Shown in pieces: positions 13,701 to 24,479 of a stretch of DNA of 64,000 bases. The notes under the pieces are model-generated. The model saw only the letters and a program-made list of their open reading frames with translations. It ran no database searches and had not been told where the DNA came from. The first letter of the stretch is position 1. The number at the start of each line of letters is the position of its first letter. This stretch comes from Mangifera indica (lineage: Eukaryota; Streptophyta; Magnoliopsida; Sapindales; Anacardiaceae), in NCBI RefSeq assembly GCF_011075055.1, contig NC_058151.1, positions 6,528,251 through 6,592,250 of the forward strand. Reading direction: 5' to 3'. Position numbers and translations under genes: made by a program.

Positions 13701-14859
13701 CCTCAAAAAGGCCAGGAAAGGCACAAGAAGCAGTCACAGCACTCCATATAACAACATGAGGTGAAGTCAAGTAGTTAAGGCACCTAGGTGGCTCGTGCTT
13801 CCTGGGGGAACAGACCGTTATTCCAAGAATTCGACCTGTCATGTCATATGCTTCTTGAAAAGTAAGATTACTGGTAAGATTCCTTAGCATCCATTGCAGT
13901 TGCCTGATGTCATGAACAGCACCTAGTGTCATGACCCTCCTCACAACCGTAAAAATTCCACCCAACTGATCAAAAAACTGCAATGAGTGCCAAGAATCTT
14001 CAAAAAAGCTTTGCAGCTCAGGCCATGATCTTGTGGCAACAACAGAACACATAATTGATCCCACACTAGTACCAGCAATAATACGGGGCAAAAGCTTATG
14101 CTCCACCAGTGTTTTAACGACACCCACATGAAACGCTCCAAGGGAAGCACCCCCACTCAACAGCAATGCTGTTCTCCCAAAGGCATGTCTTGTTTCATGC
14201 ATAAAAGCAAGTTTCTCCTCCATAGAAAGCTCCTCTGAATCCGAGTCACAGACCATCCTAAGTTGAGTTGAGACCTCATCTATATATTCCTTTATAAGTT
14301 TAGGCACTTGAAGCCGACCCTTGTGAAGTTCAGGATTGCACATATTTCCCAGATTTCTGATGAGATCAGCTCTCATGAAAAAGATTATATCTCTAAGAGA
14401 ACCTTCTTGACGACGGTGGCGGAGCTCTTGAAGCTTATTGCGTACCAATTCTTCATCATAAAGATCTGCTTCATTCATCTTTGGGGTCTCCTTATCAAGC
14501 ATCTTAGCAGCATGAGCCCATTCCTCATATGTCAAAGCCGTTCTCATCATGTTCCTCCAAAAATTTCTCCGATATGCCATTTCAGCCCTCAATTTCACAT
14601 TCGTATACCGTTTCAACAAAAAAGCAATTATTGTTACCATAGCTAATATCCCTTGTGGATTCCGGGGATGCAGCCATGATATCATAGGTCCCAAGAAGTC
14701 CCTAAATCTAAATATATAGTCCAACAAGACATGAAAGATATGATGCCTCAATTGTGAAATTGACTTGCAGAATAAGACTCTGAAAGCAATTGTCCTACCA
14801 ACTATGGATGATGGTCCAATTGAGAAACGCTCAACACTAGCCTCATTACTAATATCCAT
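10726..14859 (-). CDS. SDP1: SDP1-type patatin-domain triacylglycerol lipase, 3 exons, 844 aa
   Basis: Coding exons are 13447-14859, 12010-12153 and 10726-11703 (minus strand): 471, 48 and 326 codons, all phase 0, with clean GT/AG borders. The start [18 protein letters not shown] matches the SDP1 family N-terminus. A membrane-associated stretch ([15 protein letters not shown]) lies near residues 68-82. The patatin domain carries the oxyanion loop GGASLG (236-241), the nucleophile GTSVG with Ser265, and the catalytic Asp421 in RDGS. The third exon begins [14 protein letters not shown] and ends in a variable Ser/Asp-rich tail. Family members hydrolyse triacylglycerol on oil bodies to start fatty-acid release after germination. 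The long C-terminal tail with [10 protein letters not shown] and [11 protein letters not shown] resembles the SDP1-LIKE branch as well as SDP1, so the symbol should be read as SDP1/SDP1L. The gene looks intact. Substrate and role come from family knowledge. Confidence 0.95.
12891..13149 (+). mobile_element. candidate SINE/LINE retroposon in SDP1 intron 1
   Basis: A plus-strand unit ends in a run of A (13138-13149) after TTCTACTAATAC. The 7-bp repeat GCTCTCT flanks it at 12884-12890 and 13150-13156. This fits a short retroposon with a target-site duplication, inserted antisense to SDP1 in its first coding intron (12154-13446). No clear pol III A or B box was recognised, so it could be a truncated LINE. 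A 7-bp match in a CT-rich area is modest evidence. Confidence 0.3.
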
Positions 14860-15691
14860 ATCTTTGTCTAAACAAAATCCCTATGTTGGGATAGTTTCAG
14901 ACTTGTATAAAGATGCTGGAACTTATCAAGGCTCCATGGCTAATGAAATGACAAATCCAACAGGAAATTCTCAATCAATGTAAAATTATTACACCAATTA
15001 TAATATTTACAGCAAACTGTTGAATTTATCGAAGAATCAAAGGGAAACTAAGCTTTTCTAGCAAACTCCTAAATTGATCAACAGCAATTATCAATAGATG
15101 GAAACAGTAAAAGATGCAAAGATCTTGATCCAGTTTAGAATTTGACCTGAAACCCACCGAAAGGATCCTAAATTCCAAACACCGACAGATTAGTTTTTTT
15201 CAGAAATAAAAAAATTACAAAAAAAGATGAAAATACTCCGAGAAACCAAATTCGAAGGAAGAAAATAATTATAACAAAAGGATTATGAAAGAAACCGAAT
15301 ATCTGAAACACAATAAAATCAGAAACCCCAGATGGGTTATCTCAAGGCGATGTTCAACCAAGAACCTCGAAATCAAAAACACCAAAAGAATTCGATTCAC
15401 AAACCAAACTACGTTAACTGCCAGGTAACCAAAATAAGCAAGAGGGAGTTATGGCTAAAGTTAGAAGCAACTACAAATAACGGAAAGCTCCAACTTATAG
15501 GATAAATGGGGTGCATTGGGAGGCGGGAAGAGATAGAGATGGCGACAGAAAAAGATGACGAATCGCTGAATCGGTGCTGATTCTGTAGTTGGATAGATGA
15601 TACGGCAAGTTGATGAAAAGTGGGTAATAATAAAATAATAGGCGAATGGTTGTAAATGTAAATGGAATAATTTATATTTGTAAATTAAAAA
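14860..15691 (-). promoter_or_regulatory. SDP1 upstream region (5' UTR and proximal promoter)
   Basis: No other gene is visible here. The first several hundred bases upstream of the SDP1 ATG probably contain the 5' UTR, perhaps with a leader intron. I could not fix the transcription start or a TATA box. The region ends against a large fold-back element that starts near 15692. Confidence 0.35.
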
Positions 15692-16452
15692 AGAGAAAAG
15701 TATAATTTTCTACCTAAATTTTGACGAAATGATAATATATATTTATAGCTGATAAAAGGTTTAACTATTTATTTAAATTTTAATTTGTTAGAATATAATT
15801 ATAATATTTTTTATAAGAGTTAAAGGATAAAATTATCTTATTTTTCTTTTTTAGTTTGAAAAATTAATATTTCTTTTCTTAATTAAGTTTTGAAAAATTC
15901 AATTTTCTTTTTAAGATACCAAACCTGAAATCTGACCACTTTTTTTTTATAAACAGTAGACTAATAGTGAAAGAACAAGATAAAGTTATTTAAAGGATAA
16001 CCTTTAGACGACGACTATCATTCAAGGATGATGATAGTCGTTCAGATCTGGACAATATTTTGTCGTCTAGATCTGGACCACGAACATCGTTTAAAAAATG
16101 GACAACACTTTGTTATCTATTGAAGGACAACAAACATCGTCTAGATTTGGACGACACTCATAATCTAGCAATGCTTTGGCCCGGTCACTAGTGGCTGAAG
16201 GGAGAGGTAAAGAAAAAACTTCAAGACTTAAGGGCAAAAGTCATTTTTTAAAGTTCAAGGCTGGGGGTTAAATGTTAATTTTTAAAATTTAAAGAGAAAA
16301 ATAAAATAAAATTATATTTTTTTAATATTATCATTAAATTATGATTTTATTTTTATATTTAATAAAATAAATGAGTGTTTAAATTTTTTATGTATTATAA
16401 ATATATATTGAGATTAAACTAAAACTTAGGTGAAAAATAATTTTTTGTCCTA
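15692..16452. mobile_element. large fold-back (MITE-like) element upstream of SDP1
   Basis: The left arm (about 15700-15945) and the reverse complement of the right arm (about 16205-16445) align over most of their length. Matching landmarks in order are ACCTAAATTTT / ACCTAAGTTTT, then AATATATATTTATA in both, then TTATTTTTCT..AAAAATTAA..ATTT in both. The loop of about 260 bp holds a 25-bp repeat array (16039-16164). No coding sequence is present. The arms have diverged, so the element is old or was imperfect when it inserted. The extreme ends and target duplication are not resolved. Confidence 0.6.
16039..16164 (+). repeat. degenerate ~25-bp tandem repeat in the fold-back loop
   Basis: Five units start near 16039, 16064, 16088, 16114 and 16138. 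The core is CGTCTAGATCTGGAC with tails that alternate between ..TTTGT and ..AACAT, giving a 50-bp dimer on top of the 25-bp unit. Just upstream, GACTATCAT and ATGATAGTC (16013-16040) form a small hairpin. Confidence 0.6.
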
Positions 16453-16749
16453 AAGAGAAAAAATATATAAAATTTTATGATAATAGAGGAGAAGAAACGA
16501 AAATAGTAATTTTATGTAATTGAAAGAGAGAATGGTATATGTGTATCTTAATACAAATGGGGGGTATGTCTATTTAGACTTCATTCCCACCGCTTAAGGA
16601 AGAATTACCTTGCCCAACATCCTTCCTGCAATAAATGTAGCCACCCAGTGCATTTAATGCTTTGTCATTTCATTTTTCCATTCTCATTTTATTTAATCAC
16701 TAACCTCCTATAATTTATTGATTTCATTATCAGTAGAAAACCATTTCAT

Positions 16750-19480
16750 ATATAACTTTTTTTTTTTTTTTAGATTTTTATCACTCATAAATAATTATAT
16801 TAAGAAAAATTTAATGAGATAAAAGTTAAAATAGAGAAATATAATTATTAGTGTTTCATATAATAAAATTAGATATACTTAAACTATCTCATTAAAAATT
16901 TTATTAAAAAAATTTAATAAGGTAAACCCTAGTAAAGGAAAAATAAATACAGTATATATTTTATTTAATATGTGATAAACTTCAAAAATTTACTCTCTTG
17001 ATAAATTTTTCTCTTGATGAATAGTCTCCCTCTTTGTAGTAAGATTAATTTGGTTGTTTGTTATATCGTCACATACCGATATTATACATTAACTTTTTAA
17101 ATATTGATGTCAGTAATATATTAATGAACAAATTTGTAAGATTCTCACTACTTCGTATTTGTTTGATATCAATTTTTCAGCTCTGTCGGAGCTTATAAAT
17201 GTAAAAGAACTTCAGTAAGATACATTTGATTCTGTCTTCTTTGATGTATTCACCTCTAATTAGAGTAATACATGATGTATTGTCTTCATATAATATAAAA
17301 AAAGTGTTTGTTGTAGAAAGAAGACTGCATGTATTCTAAATATGATAGATGATAGACCGTAACCATATGCATTCTCGACTAGCTCCATGGAGAGTTAAAA
17401 TCTTTTAATAATTTGAAGATATTGCAACAAAAGTTTATTTGGTGAAGTGTCATAATATTGTTATGTCATTATAAGTAAAAAAAAATATCTTGTCTATGAA
17501 GGCGCCTTATGAGAGTTAGAAAGATAAATGACATCTGTATATCCAACTAAACTATGATTTTTAGAGGATTTGACAGGATAGAATAATCTCAAATCTCTAG
17601 TTCCATATAGGTAATGAAGTATATACTTGATTCTGTTCCAATGGTGACGGGTTGGTGTAGAGTTAAATCGGGGTAATAAATTCACTGCAAATGATATATC
17701 CAATTTAGTGTATTGGGCTAAATATAATAAGGTTCTAATGATATTAAGATACGGTACTTCAAAACTCAGTATCTTTTTCTTTAAGACGGAATGAGTCTTT
17801 TTTCGAATTGAGCAATCGAACAACTGTTGGGGTGCTCAAAAGATAAGTTTTATCCATATTAAAACGTTTTAAAAATTTTTTAATATACATTGATTGATGG
17901 ATAAATATTCTATTTGCATTGTGCTCAATTTTCAAGGTGAGACAAGATTTTATTTTCCCCAAATCCTTCATCTCAAATTCTTCATCTCAAATTGCTATAA
18001 TGACAAATCTTGATTTTGACTTTTAAATAAAGATACATGAACATATAGGGTCATTCACAAAACTTTTTTTTTTCAAATATTTACTAAGACCATTGTGTCA
18101 CACTCTTCTAGGATGTTTTAATCTGTAAAATGATCTTTGTAATTTAATTGAGTACATGTCTCTTGAATTGACATTTTTTTCTTCAAGTAATTTAAATCCT
18201 TTACGGAGCCTCATATAAATTTTAATATCTAAATTTTCATATAAATAAGCAATAACTATATCCATTAGACGCATATTCAATCCTTCAAAAACTGTTAAGT
18301 TGATTAAATATCTAAATATGGTTATATCTGAATATGATTATATCTATCACAGGTGCATATGTTTCATCAAAGTCTATATTCAGCCTTCGAAGCGAAGCCT
18401 TGGGCTACAAGCTTTGCTTTAAATCTAACAATCTTATTTTTCTCATTTTTTTCCTCACAAATACCCATTTATAATTTTTCTCATTTCTTTTTTCTCACAA
18501 ATACCTATTTATATCTAACGGGTTGTACGTCTTTGGGTGTTGAAACTACAAGCCTAAACACTTGACGTTTTGTTAGAGAAACTAATTTTGCTTGAATTGT
18601 TTCTTCTCATTTAGGTCAATCAATTATTTGTCTACACTGGTCCACAATACGTGGTTCAAAATAATAAATATTCATAATTTCAATAATTACTGCAAATGAG
18701 AATACATCATTAATGTTAACCATTTTACGGTTTCATATCTCTCATATATAAACATAATTTAAAGATATTTTAGTATTTTCATTTTTCTATTCTTCAAAGG
18801 TTATGTCATTTCAAGGGCTTAAGTCTCTTCAGAGACCATAACCTCTTCTAAAGGAATATCAAAGATTGAATTTTTCATTCATTTTAGGATTACCATGATT
18901 GATATATATTTGATTATTTGCCTCTCTTTTTCAAGGGACAGTGCCCTTCGATCTAATACGTATATTATACTTCTAGCATATAGTAGACTGATCAATCATG
19001 ACTTGAATGGATTGTCTAATAGTCATATTAATTCTTGTTGGTACGCTGACAGTTGGTATATGTAATCGTATCACTTTTATCATATCTACAAATGCATTAG
19101 GCGTTTAGTTGACAATAATTTATAAATGCACAATCCTCTACACTTCAATTTCACTTTAGGATGTGCAATAATTTATATGAGACATGGTAAGTATGTACCA
19201 AGTAAGTTTATGTCTAATTGCAAGAGGCATTTTCTTTTCTCCTAAAGGCGGCAATGTTGTCTCATCAAAGTGACAAATCTACAAATGATATAGTAAAAAG
19301 ATCACCTGTTAATAGTTTCAGATACCTGATAATGAACGCTGAATTATATCAAATATAAATTCTTAAACAATATTGGGATCCTATTTTTGTGTGTTGACAA
19401 GACATAACAGGGATATATACATCACAACCAAATATCTTCAAATAAAATATATTAAGTTGGTAACTAAAAACCAATTATAG
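16750..19480 (-). mobile_element. decayed Ty1/Copia element, truncated at its 5' side
   Basis: On the minus strand, remnants of integrase C-terminus, reverse transcriptase and RNase H follow each other in the order of a Copia polyprotein. Then comes a GAGGGAGA purine tract near 17020 and an LTR-like stretch down to about 16750. The upstream integrase, protease and gag are missing: the element stops at about 19480, where the LTR of a plus-strand Gypsy begins. Either the Gypsy inserted here and the other half was lost, or the Copia was already truncated. Confidence 0.75.
17060..19465 (-). pseudogene. Copia pol remnant (integrase end, RT, RNase H)
   Basis: Conserved pieces on the minus strand include FGCDVY near 19.42 kb, FDETYAPV near 18.37 kb, MYSIKLQRSFYRLKH near 18.12 kb and MKDLGKIK near 17.95 kb. 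They continue with SLVGYTD near 17.55 kb and RNase H remnants to about 17.06 kb. Stops and frame changes occur throughout, so no functional protein is possible. Confidence 0.75.
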
Positions 19481-19481
19481 G

Positions 19482-21622
19482 TTTAACACCCACAAGTAAG
19501 CCCAAAGGTATTTTAGTCTTTTTATAGTTTTAAATTTGGTGATTTCTTTAGATTTCAATAGTACACACCCATGTACAAAGATATACATGACTGTGTATGG
19601 TCAGCAAAAAGTCAATAAATAGATCATATTGTGATCACAACAAAGTAGAAGGTTGTCTTAGTTATGCAATTAAACACACGACCGTGTATATTTGCCTGTG
19701 TATTGCGTTTAGAAATTAAAATAAAAACATGATAACCCTAACTCTTTGGCATTATCTTTCATAGCCGTAGAAAGCAAAGAGTGTGAAAGAGATGAGGGGT
19801 ATTTTCGTCACCTGTGGAGCTACCAGTGGTCACTGAAATCACCGTTATTGTGCAAAAGAGGCTTTATCATTGGAGTCCAAGTAAGTGGAATGGTTTTCCT
19901 TATTTTTTAATCATGAAATCTTTGAAGTCCCCTGATATTAGCAAGATCTAGAGTTGTATAGACTCGAGTATAATCATTTGTATGATGTACCTAATCTTAT
20001 ATGCCATTATGATAAACCATATGCCTGCCTAGTTTTTTGAATGTATGATAATTATGTGTTTAAAGTTGACAGTTTGTTAATGTTATTGATTTGATGTGTA
20101 TGTGGGTTATAAAACATGATCTTTAGAAAGTACACTACCTAAGTAACTTAGAGATTTTTTGTATTAGCTTGAATATGTGTTTGATTGACTATTTGCATGA
20201 CTGGAACAACGTAGAAACCTTAGGGTATGATTTCCAAATCATAACACATGGTCATGTATGGTCCAATACATGTTGTGTGTCATTCTAGAAAATTTGAATG
20301 TTCGAAGATCCTATGCTCATTTTGAGGGAATAAATGTATGGTTGTGCGGTATGGGACACAAGCTTGTGTATAACTTTCTAAAAATGGACGACGTGCACCA
20401 GAGAACACATGGATCGAAGTACATAAGAGTGTGTTCAAGTTAACTCCCCATGTGCATCTACTCTATTCATAACCATGTACTGAGTGTCACATGTTTGTAT
20501 ATGTGGTTAAAGAGGCATATGGGCGTAGGTTGAAAAGCACATGACCGTGTATCCCTAGATAAAGTCAAAAAATGATTATACCCCTTAAGCTATGTGCAAA
20601 AGAAGGGTGAGAGTTATATGAGTATAATAATGAGCTAATAGAGGATAAATAATTCAAAAGAGACATAGATGAGATGCGCGACTATATGAACGATGACACA
20701 AACTTAAGGCTAATGTCACACAACTAGATAGTCACCAATTATGTGTGTAAAAAACGATATTTATGAGAGTAATAGGGCTGGATATCTATAAGATGCATGA
20801 TGCACTCGACACCGAACCATATAGCTACCCAGTTTAGTTAAGGCATGCATTGTAAAGATGTGACTTTCAGATATTTCTCACGTAATCAGTAGGATGCATC
20901 ACATATGTACCTGAGGTAGAGGTCATCTTCAGATAGTTAGTCAGTAGTTTTGATCAGCTTATATGGTAAGAGAAGAAGCTGTTATTAAAGATTTTCCTAT
21001 GTGATTTGGGTTTCCCAGTTAGATAACTCAATAGGTCATTTGGCATATGTGCGAGGCACCTTAGCAACTTTCACTGGGGCATCAAATATGTTAACTCTAG
21101 CTTAGGTCTCTACTATTTTCGTAGATAATCCACATCAGGGCACAAAGGTGTCGTAATGTGACAATAGTTAACTTACAAATGGAACGCAAGTTTTACCGCC
21201 AGATAGTTTAATACCTACGAATGTCGAAAGATCTCCACTTACTAAGTTTTACTTATACATTTCCTTTTGTATGTTTTGGAGGTAGAAGTGAGTAGCAGGG
21301 CAGAGGGGAACCAACGGTCTAACGAGCAGTTGCACGAGGAGAAAGGTGTTTAAGTCATTCCAGTTTTACCAAACATACATTTAGCATTTTTATTATTATC
21401 ATTATTACTTTTAGACACATTGGTTACTTACAATTTATATAGTCATTTTATGACAAAAAGTTTAGATACTTTCATTTTATGAATTTGATTAACAAAGAGA
21501 TTTTTTTATTACATCATGTTTTATAATTATGATCATGTATTAAAGTTTTTAAATAGTTTAATTATGCACGTCTCTTCTAGTATATTCATATCAAAGGTAT
21601 GTAACTAAAGAGAGTTGTTACA
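19482..21622 (+). repeat. 5' LTR of the plus-strand Gypsy (~2.1 kb)
   Basis: It starts TTTAACACCC (a TGTAACACCC start with one change) and ends GTTGTTACA four bases before the primer site. It contains many short imperfect palindromes of the ACACGACCGTGTAT type between about 19.56 and 20.56 kb. Short open frames inside it (for example 20258-20443) are not genes. Confidence 0.65.
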
Positions 21623-21626
21623 TTTA

Positions 21627-21644
21627 TGGTATCAAAGTATGAGC
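21627..21644 (+). other. Gypsy primer-binding site (tRNA-iMet type)
   Basis: TGGTATCAAAGTATGAGC follows the LTR end by four bases and resembles the TGGTATCAGAGC primer site complementary to initiator methionine tRNA. Confidence 0.7.
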
Positions 21645-21820
21645 TTGGCACCCAAAAAGGTGAAAAGTTTTATGTGCTTGAAAAGTGCATATAGAGTTAA
21701 GTAAGAAAGTAGTCTCTTGTGTAATGTTGACCGCCCCTACTTGTCTACCGCTGTAAGTGTTATATACCTGTTTTTAGATTAAAAGTAATATATGCTTAAA
21801 GGTTGTTGTGATTTCAGGAT

Positions 21821-24467
21821 GAGGAGATCTAAGAGATTGATAAAAAATGCCCCAGATGTCTATAATAAAGAGAGAAGTCAAACATAAGCTTGGGGACAGA
21901 TATCCAACGCACCAGTTATGCCCTCTATTGATAATGTTACCATCCGCTAGATTGTTGAGGAGGTTCTAAGGCAGAATAAAGAGGTTTCAACTAGTGTAAG
22001 GCATCCAACCCAAGTCTCATTGATACCAAAGTAATAGTTAGATATAAAGGCACCCTCCCAATAGAGTAAGGTGAGTGTAGGAGCACCTCAAGTTGAGATT
22101 GGAGGTAGTAACAAAGGATAGACACATCCTATTTACAACCTGTCTAGTCATCATCAGCCCCTAGATTTCGGAGGTAGTGTAGTGTCAAGAAGACCGCCAG
22201 CTGAGAAGTGGTTGGAGGAAGTGAAAGATATCATAAGGATTTCCTCAATGGCAGATGCTGATAAGATCCAGTATGCCAAACTCCTATTAAAAGATAATGC
22301 TAAGGTTTGGTGGCAAACACTATGTGGGACTTTTCTAGTTTTAGAAATGTCATGGGTAGATTTTAGACAAGTTTTTAAGTCAAAGTTTGTGTCAATCGAT
22401 GTCATATATGTAAAGGCCTAAGAGTTCCTCAATCTAAGGTATAGGAACATGTCGGTTCGAGAGTTTTGGACCAAGTTGAACTCATTGGCTAAGTATGCTC
22501 CTAGCGGGGTAATTCAGAGAAAGGTAAGTTAGATATGTTCATAGGAGGACTGAGGCTAGATATAGTTAAGGATATGATAATAAAAGATAATTTTCCCAAG
22601 ACTTTTTTAAAGGCCTTCGGTCAAGCCCTAAGATTTGAGGCCATGAGGCAATACATGGTTAGGGACAAAGAATTGTTAGAAGAGTCTACACCACCAGCCC
22701 AAGTGTAGAGGCAGAGTTAGAGTCAGCTGACTATCAGTGGCAATCGGGGAAAAGGTAGCAGAGATGGTCCTGGTAGAGACAAAAAAGGGAAGAGGCCCTT
22801 CAAGCGTAAGAATGAAAAGAACTTGAAGGGTAAGAAACAAAAGAAAGAGGAGCAGCCTAGACATGATGATTCTCCTGTTTATTATAGATGTGGTAAGAGG
22901 CACATTGATGAGTGTTTAGTCAGGTAGAAAGTATGTCATAGATGTAAACAGATAAGACACTTTGCCAGGTAATATATAGCCTCAATAATAGTGTCAGTCC
23001 TAGCAGAACAGATAGTTGAGGAAGGATAGACCCATTTATTTGTAACTACTCAAACACAGACGGATAGTAGTCTTACAGTTGTGATAGGTTAGTTACTATT
23101 TCATGTTTGTCCTTTATATACTTTAATTGACTTTGATGCCACGCATTATTTTGTTGTTATAGGCATAGTTGAGATATTAAGACTGCAGCCTTCAGTTGTT
23201 CATCAGATTATAATAGAGATGTTAGATAGGGATCATGTTTGCAACAGTTTAATATTAGTAGGTAAGACAGTCTTCTTGAAAGGTCATGTAATGGTTGTGG
23301 ATCTGATAATTATAGACATGTCAGACTTTGATGCGATATTAGGCATGGATTTTCTGAGTAGATACAGAGTTGAAATAGACTGCAAAAAAAAGAAAGTTAA
23401 ATTCAATATAGATAACGGTAAACATTTCACATTTAGAAATGGTCAAATCCTTAACATGATGATTAGTAGTATCAAGGCTAAGAATATGTTAAATAATGGT
23501 TGCATGGAATATTTGGTGCATGTGATTCAGAAATTAGCTGAGACTATTCTAGGTATAAAAGATACTCCAATGGTGTAAGAGCTTCCAAATGTATTCTCTG
23601 ATAGCCTTTAAGGGTTAACATTAAAGAAAGAGGTAGAGTTTAACATTGAGTTCGCCTTGAAAACATCACCAATTTCTAAAGCCTTCTATAGAATGGCCCC
23701 AGCTGAATTATAAGAATTAAAGAAACAATTACAAGAACTACTAGATAGTGGGTTTATCAGAACGAGCCATTTCCCAAAAAATGCACAAATCATCTTCGTA
23801 AAGAAGAAAGATGGATCAATAAGGATGTGTATTGATTATAGAGAGTTGAATAAGGCTAGAGTGAAGAATAAGTACCCATTCTCGAGAATTGATGATTTAT
23901 TTGACTAGCTTAATAGTGTTTTAGTGTTTTTTAAGATAGATTTAAGGTCATGGTATCACCAAGTTAGAGTAGTAGATCAAGATATACCCAAGACTACCTT
24001 TAGAACCAGATATAGGCATTATGAGTTAATGGTTATGCCCTTCAGATTAACCAATGCCCTAGCAGTATTTATGGATCTCATGAACAGGGTTTTCCAAGAT
24101 TGTTTAGATAAGTTCTTGGTGGTATTCATAGATGACATTTTGGTCTACTCCAAAAATCGAGAGGAGCATGAGCAACACTTGAGATCTGTGCTCTAGAGAC
24201 TCAAAGAGAAATAGTTGTTTGTAAGGTTCTCTAAATATAAGTTCTGGCTAGATAGAATAACCTTCCTAGGGCATATGGTTTTAGTAAATGACATATTAAT
24301 AGACACTAACAAAATTGAGGTAGTGCTAGAATGATAGAGGCCTAAGACAACTAAGGAGGTAATGAGCTTTTTAGGATTGGCAAACTATTACAGATGTTTT
24401 GTTGAGGGATTCACCAAGTTAGCTCGACCTTTCATAGAGTTGACACATAGAGAGATTCCTTTCGAGT
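21821..24467 (+). pseudogene. Gypsy gag-pol remnant, broken
   Basis: The start MRRSKRL (ATG at about 21821) is shared with the minus-strand copy. A gag domain spans about 22.18-22.65 kb (PPAEKWLEEV, KVWWQTL). A damaged CCHC knuckle lies near 22.88 kb, and the protease near 23.13 kb reads DFDATH in place of the usual DSGATH. RT runs from about 23.63 to 24.45 kb with [16 protein letters not shown] and [12 protein letters not shown]; the FIDD catalytic box is still readable. Many stops interrupt it, and it ends before RNase H. Confidence 0.8.
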
Positions 24468-24479
24468 GATATTTTAATT

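Larger units (their letters stand above)
19482..24467 (+). mobile_element. Ty3/Gypsy element, 5' LTR to RT only (3' half missing)
   Basis: A long 5' LTR (19482-21622) is followed by a tRNA-Met-type primer site (21627 on), a gag start at 21821, and gag, zinc knuckle, protease and RT remnants. Similarity stops abruptly at about 24467, just where RNase H should begin. There is no integrase, no polypurine tract and no 3' LTR. The same family occurs on the minus strand at 34.83-48.6 kb. The element is non-autonomous and decayed. Confidence 0.8.

Noticed and set aside
20258..20443. Short open frame at 20258-20443
   Set aside because: It lies wholly inside a Gypsy LTR and shows no conserved domain.
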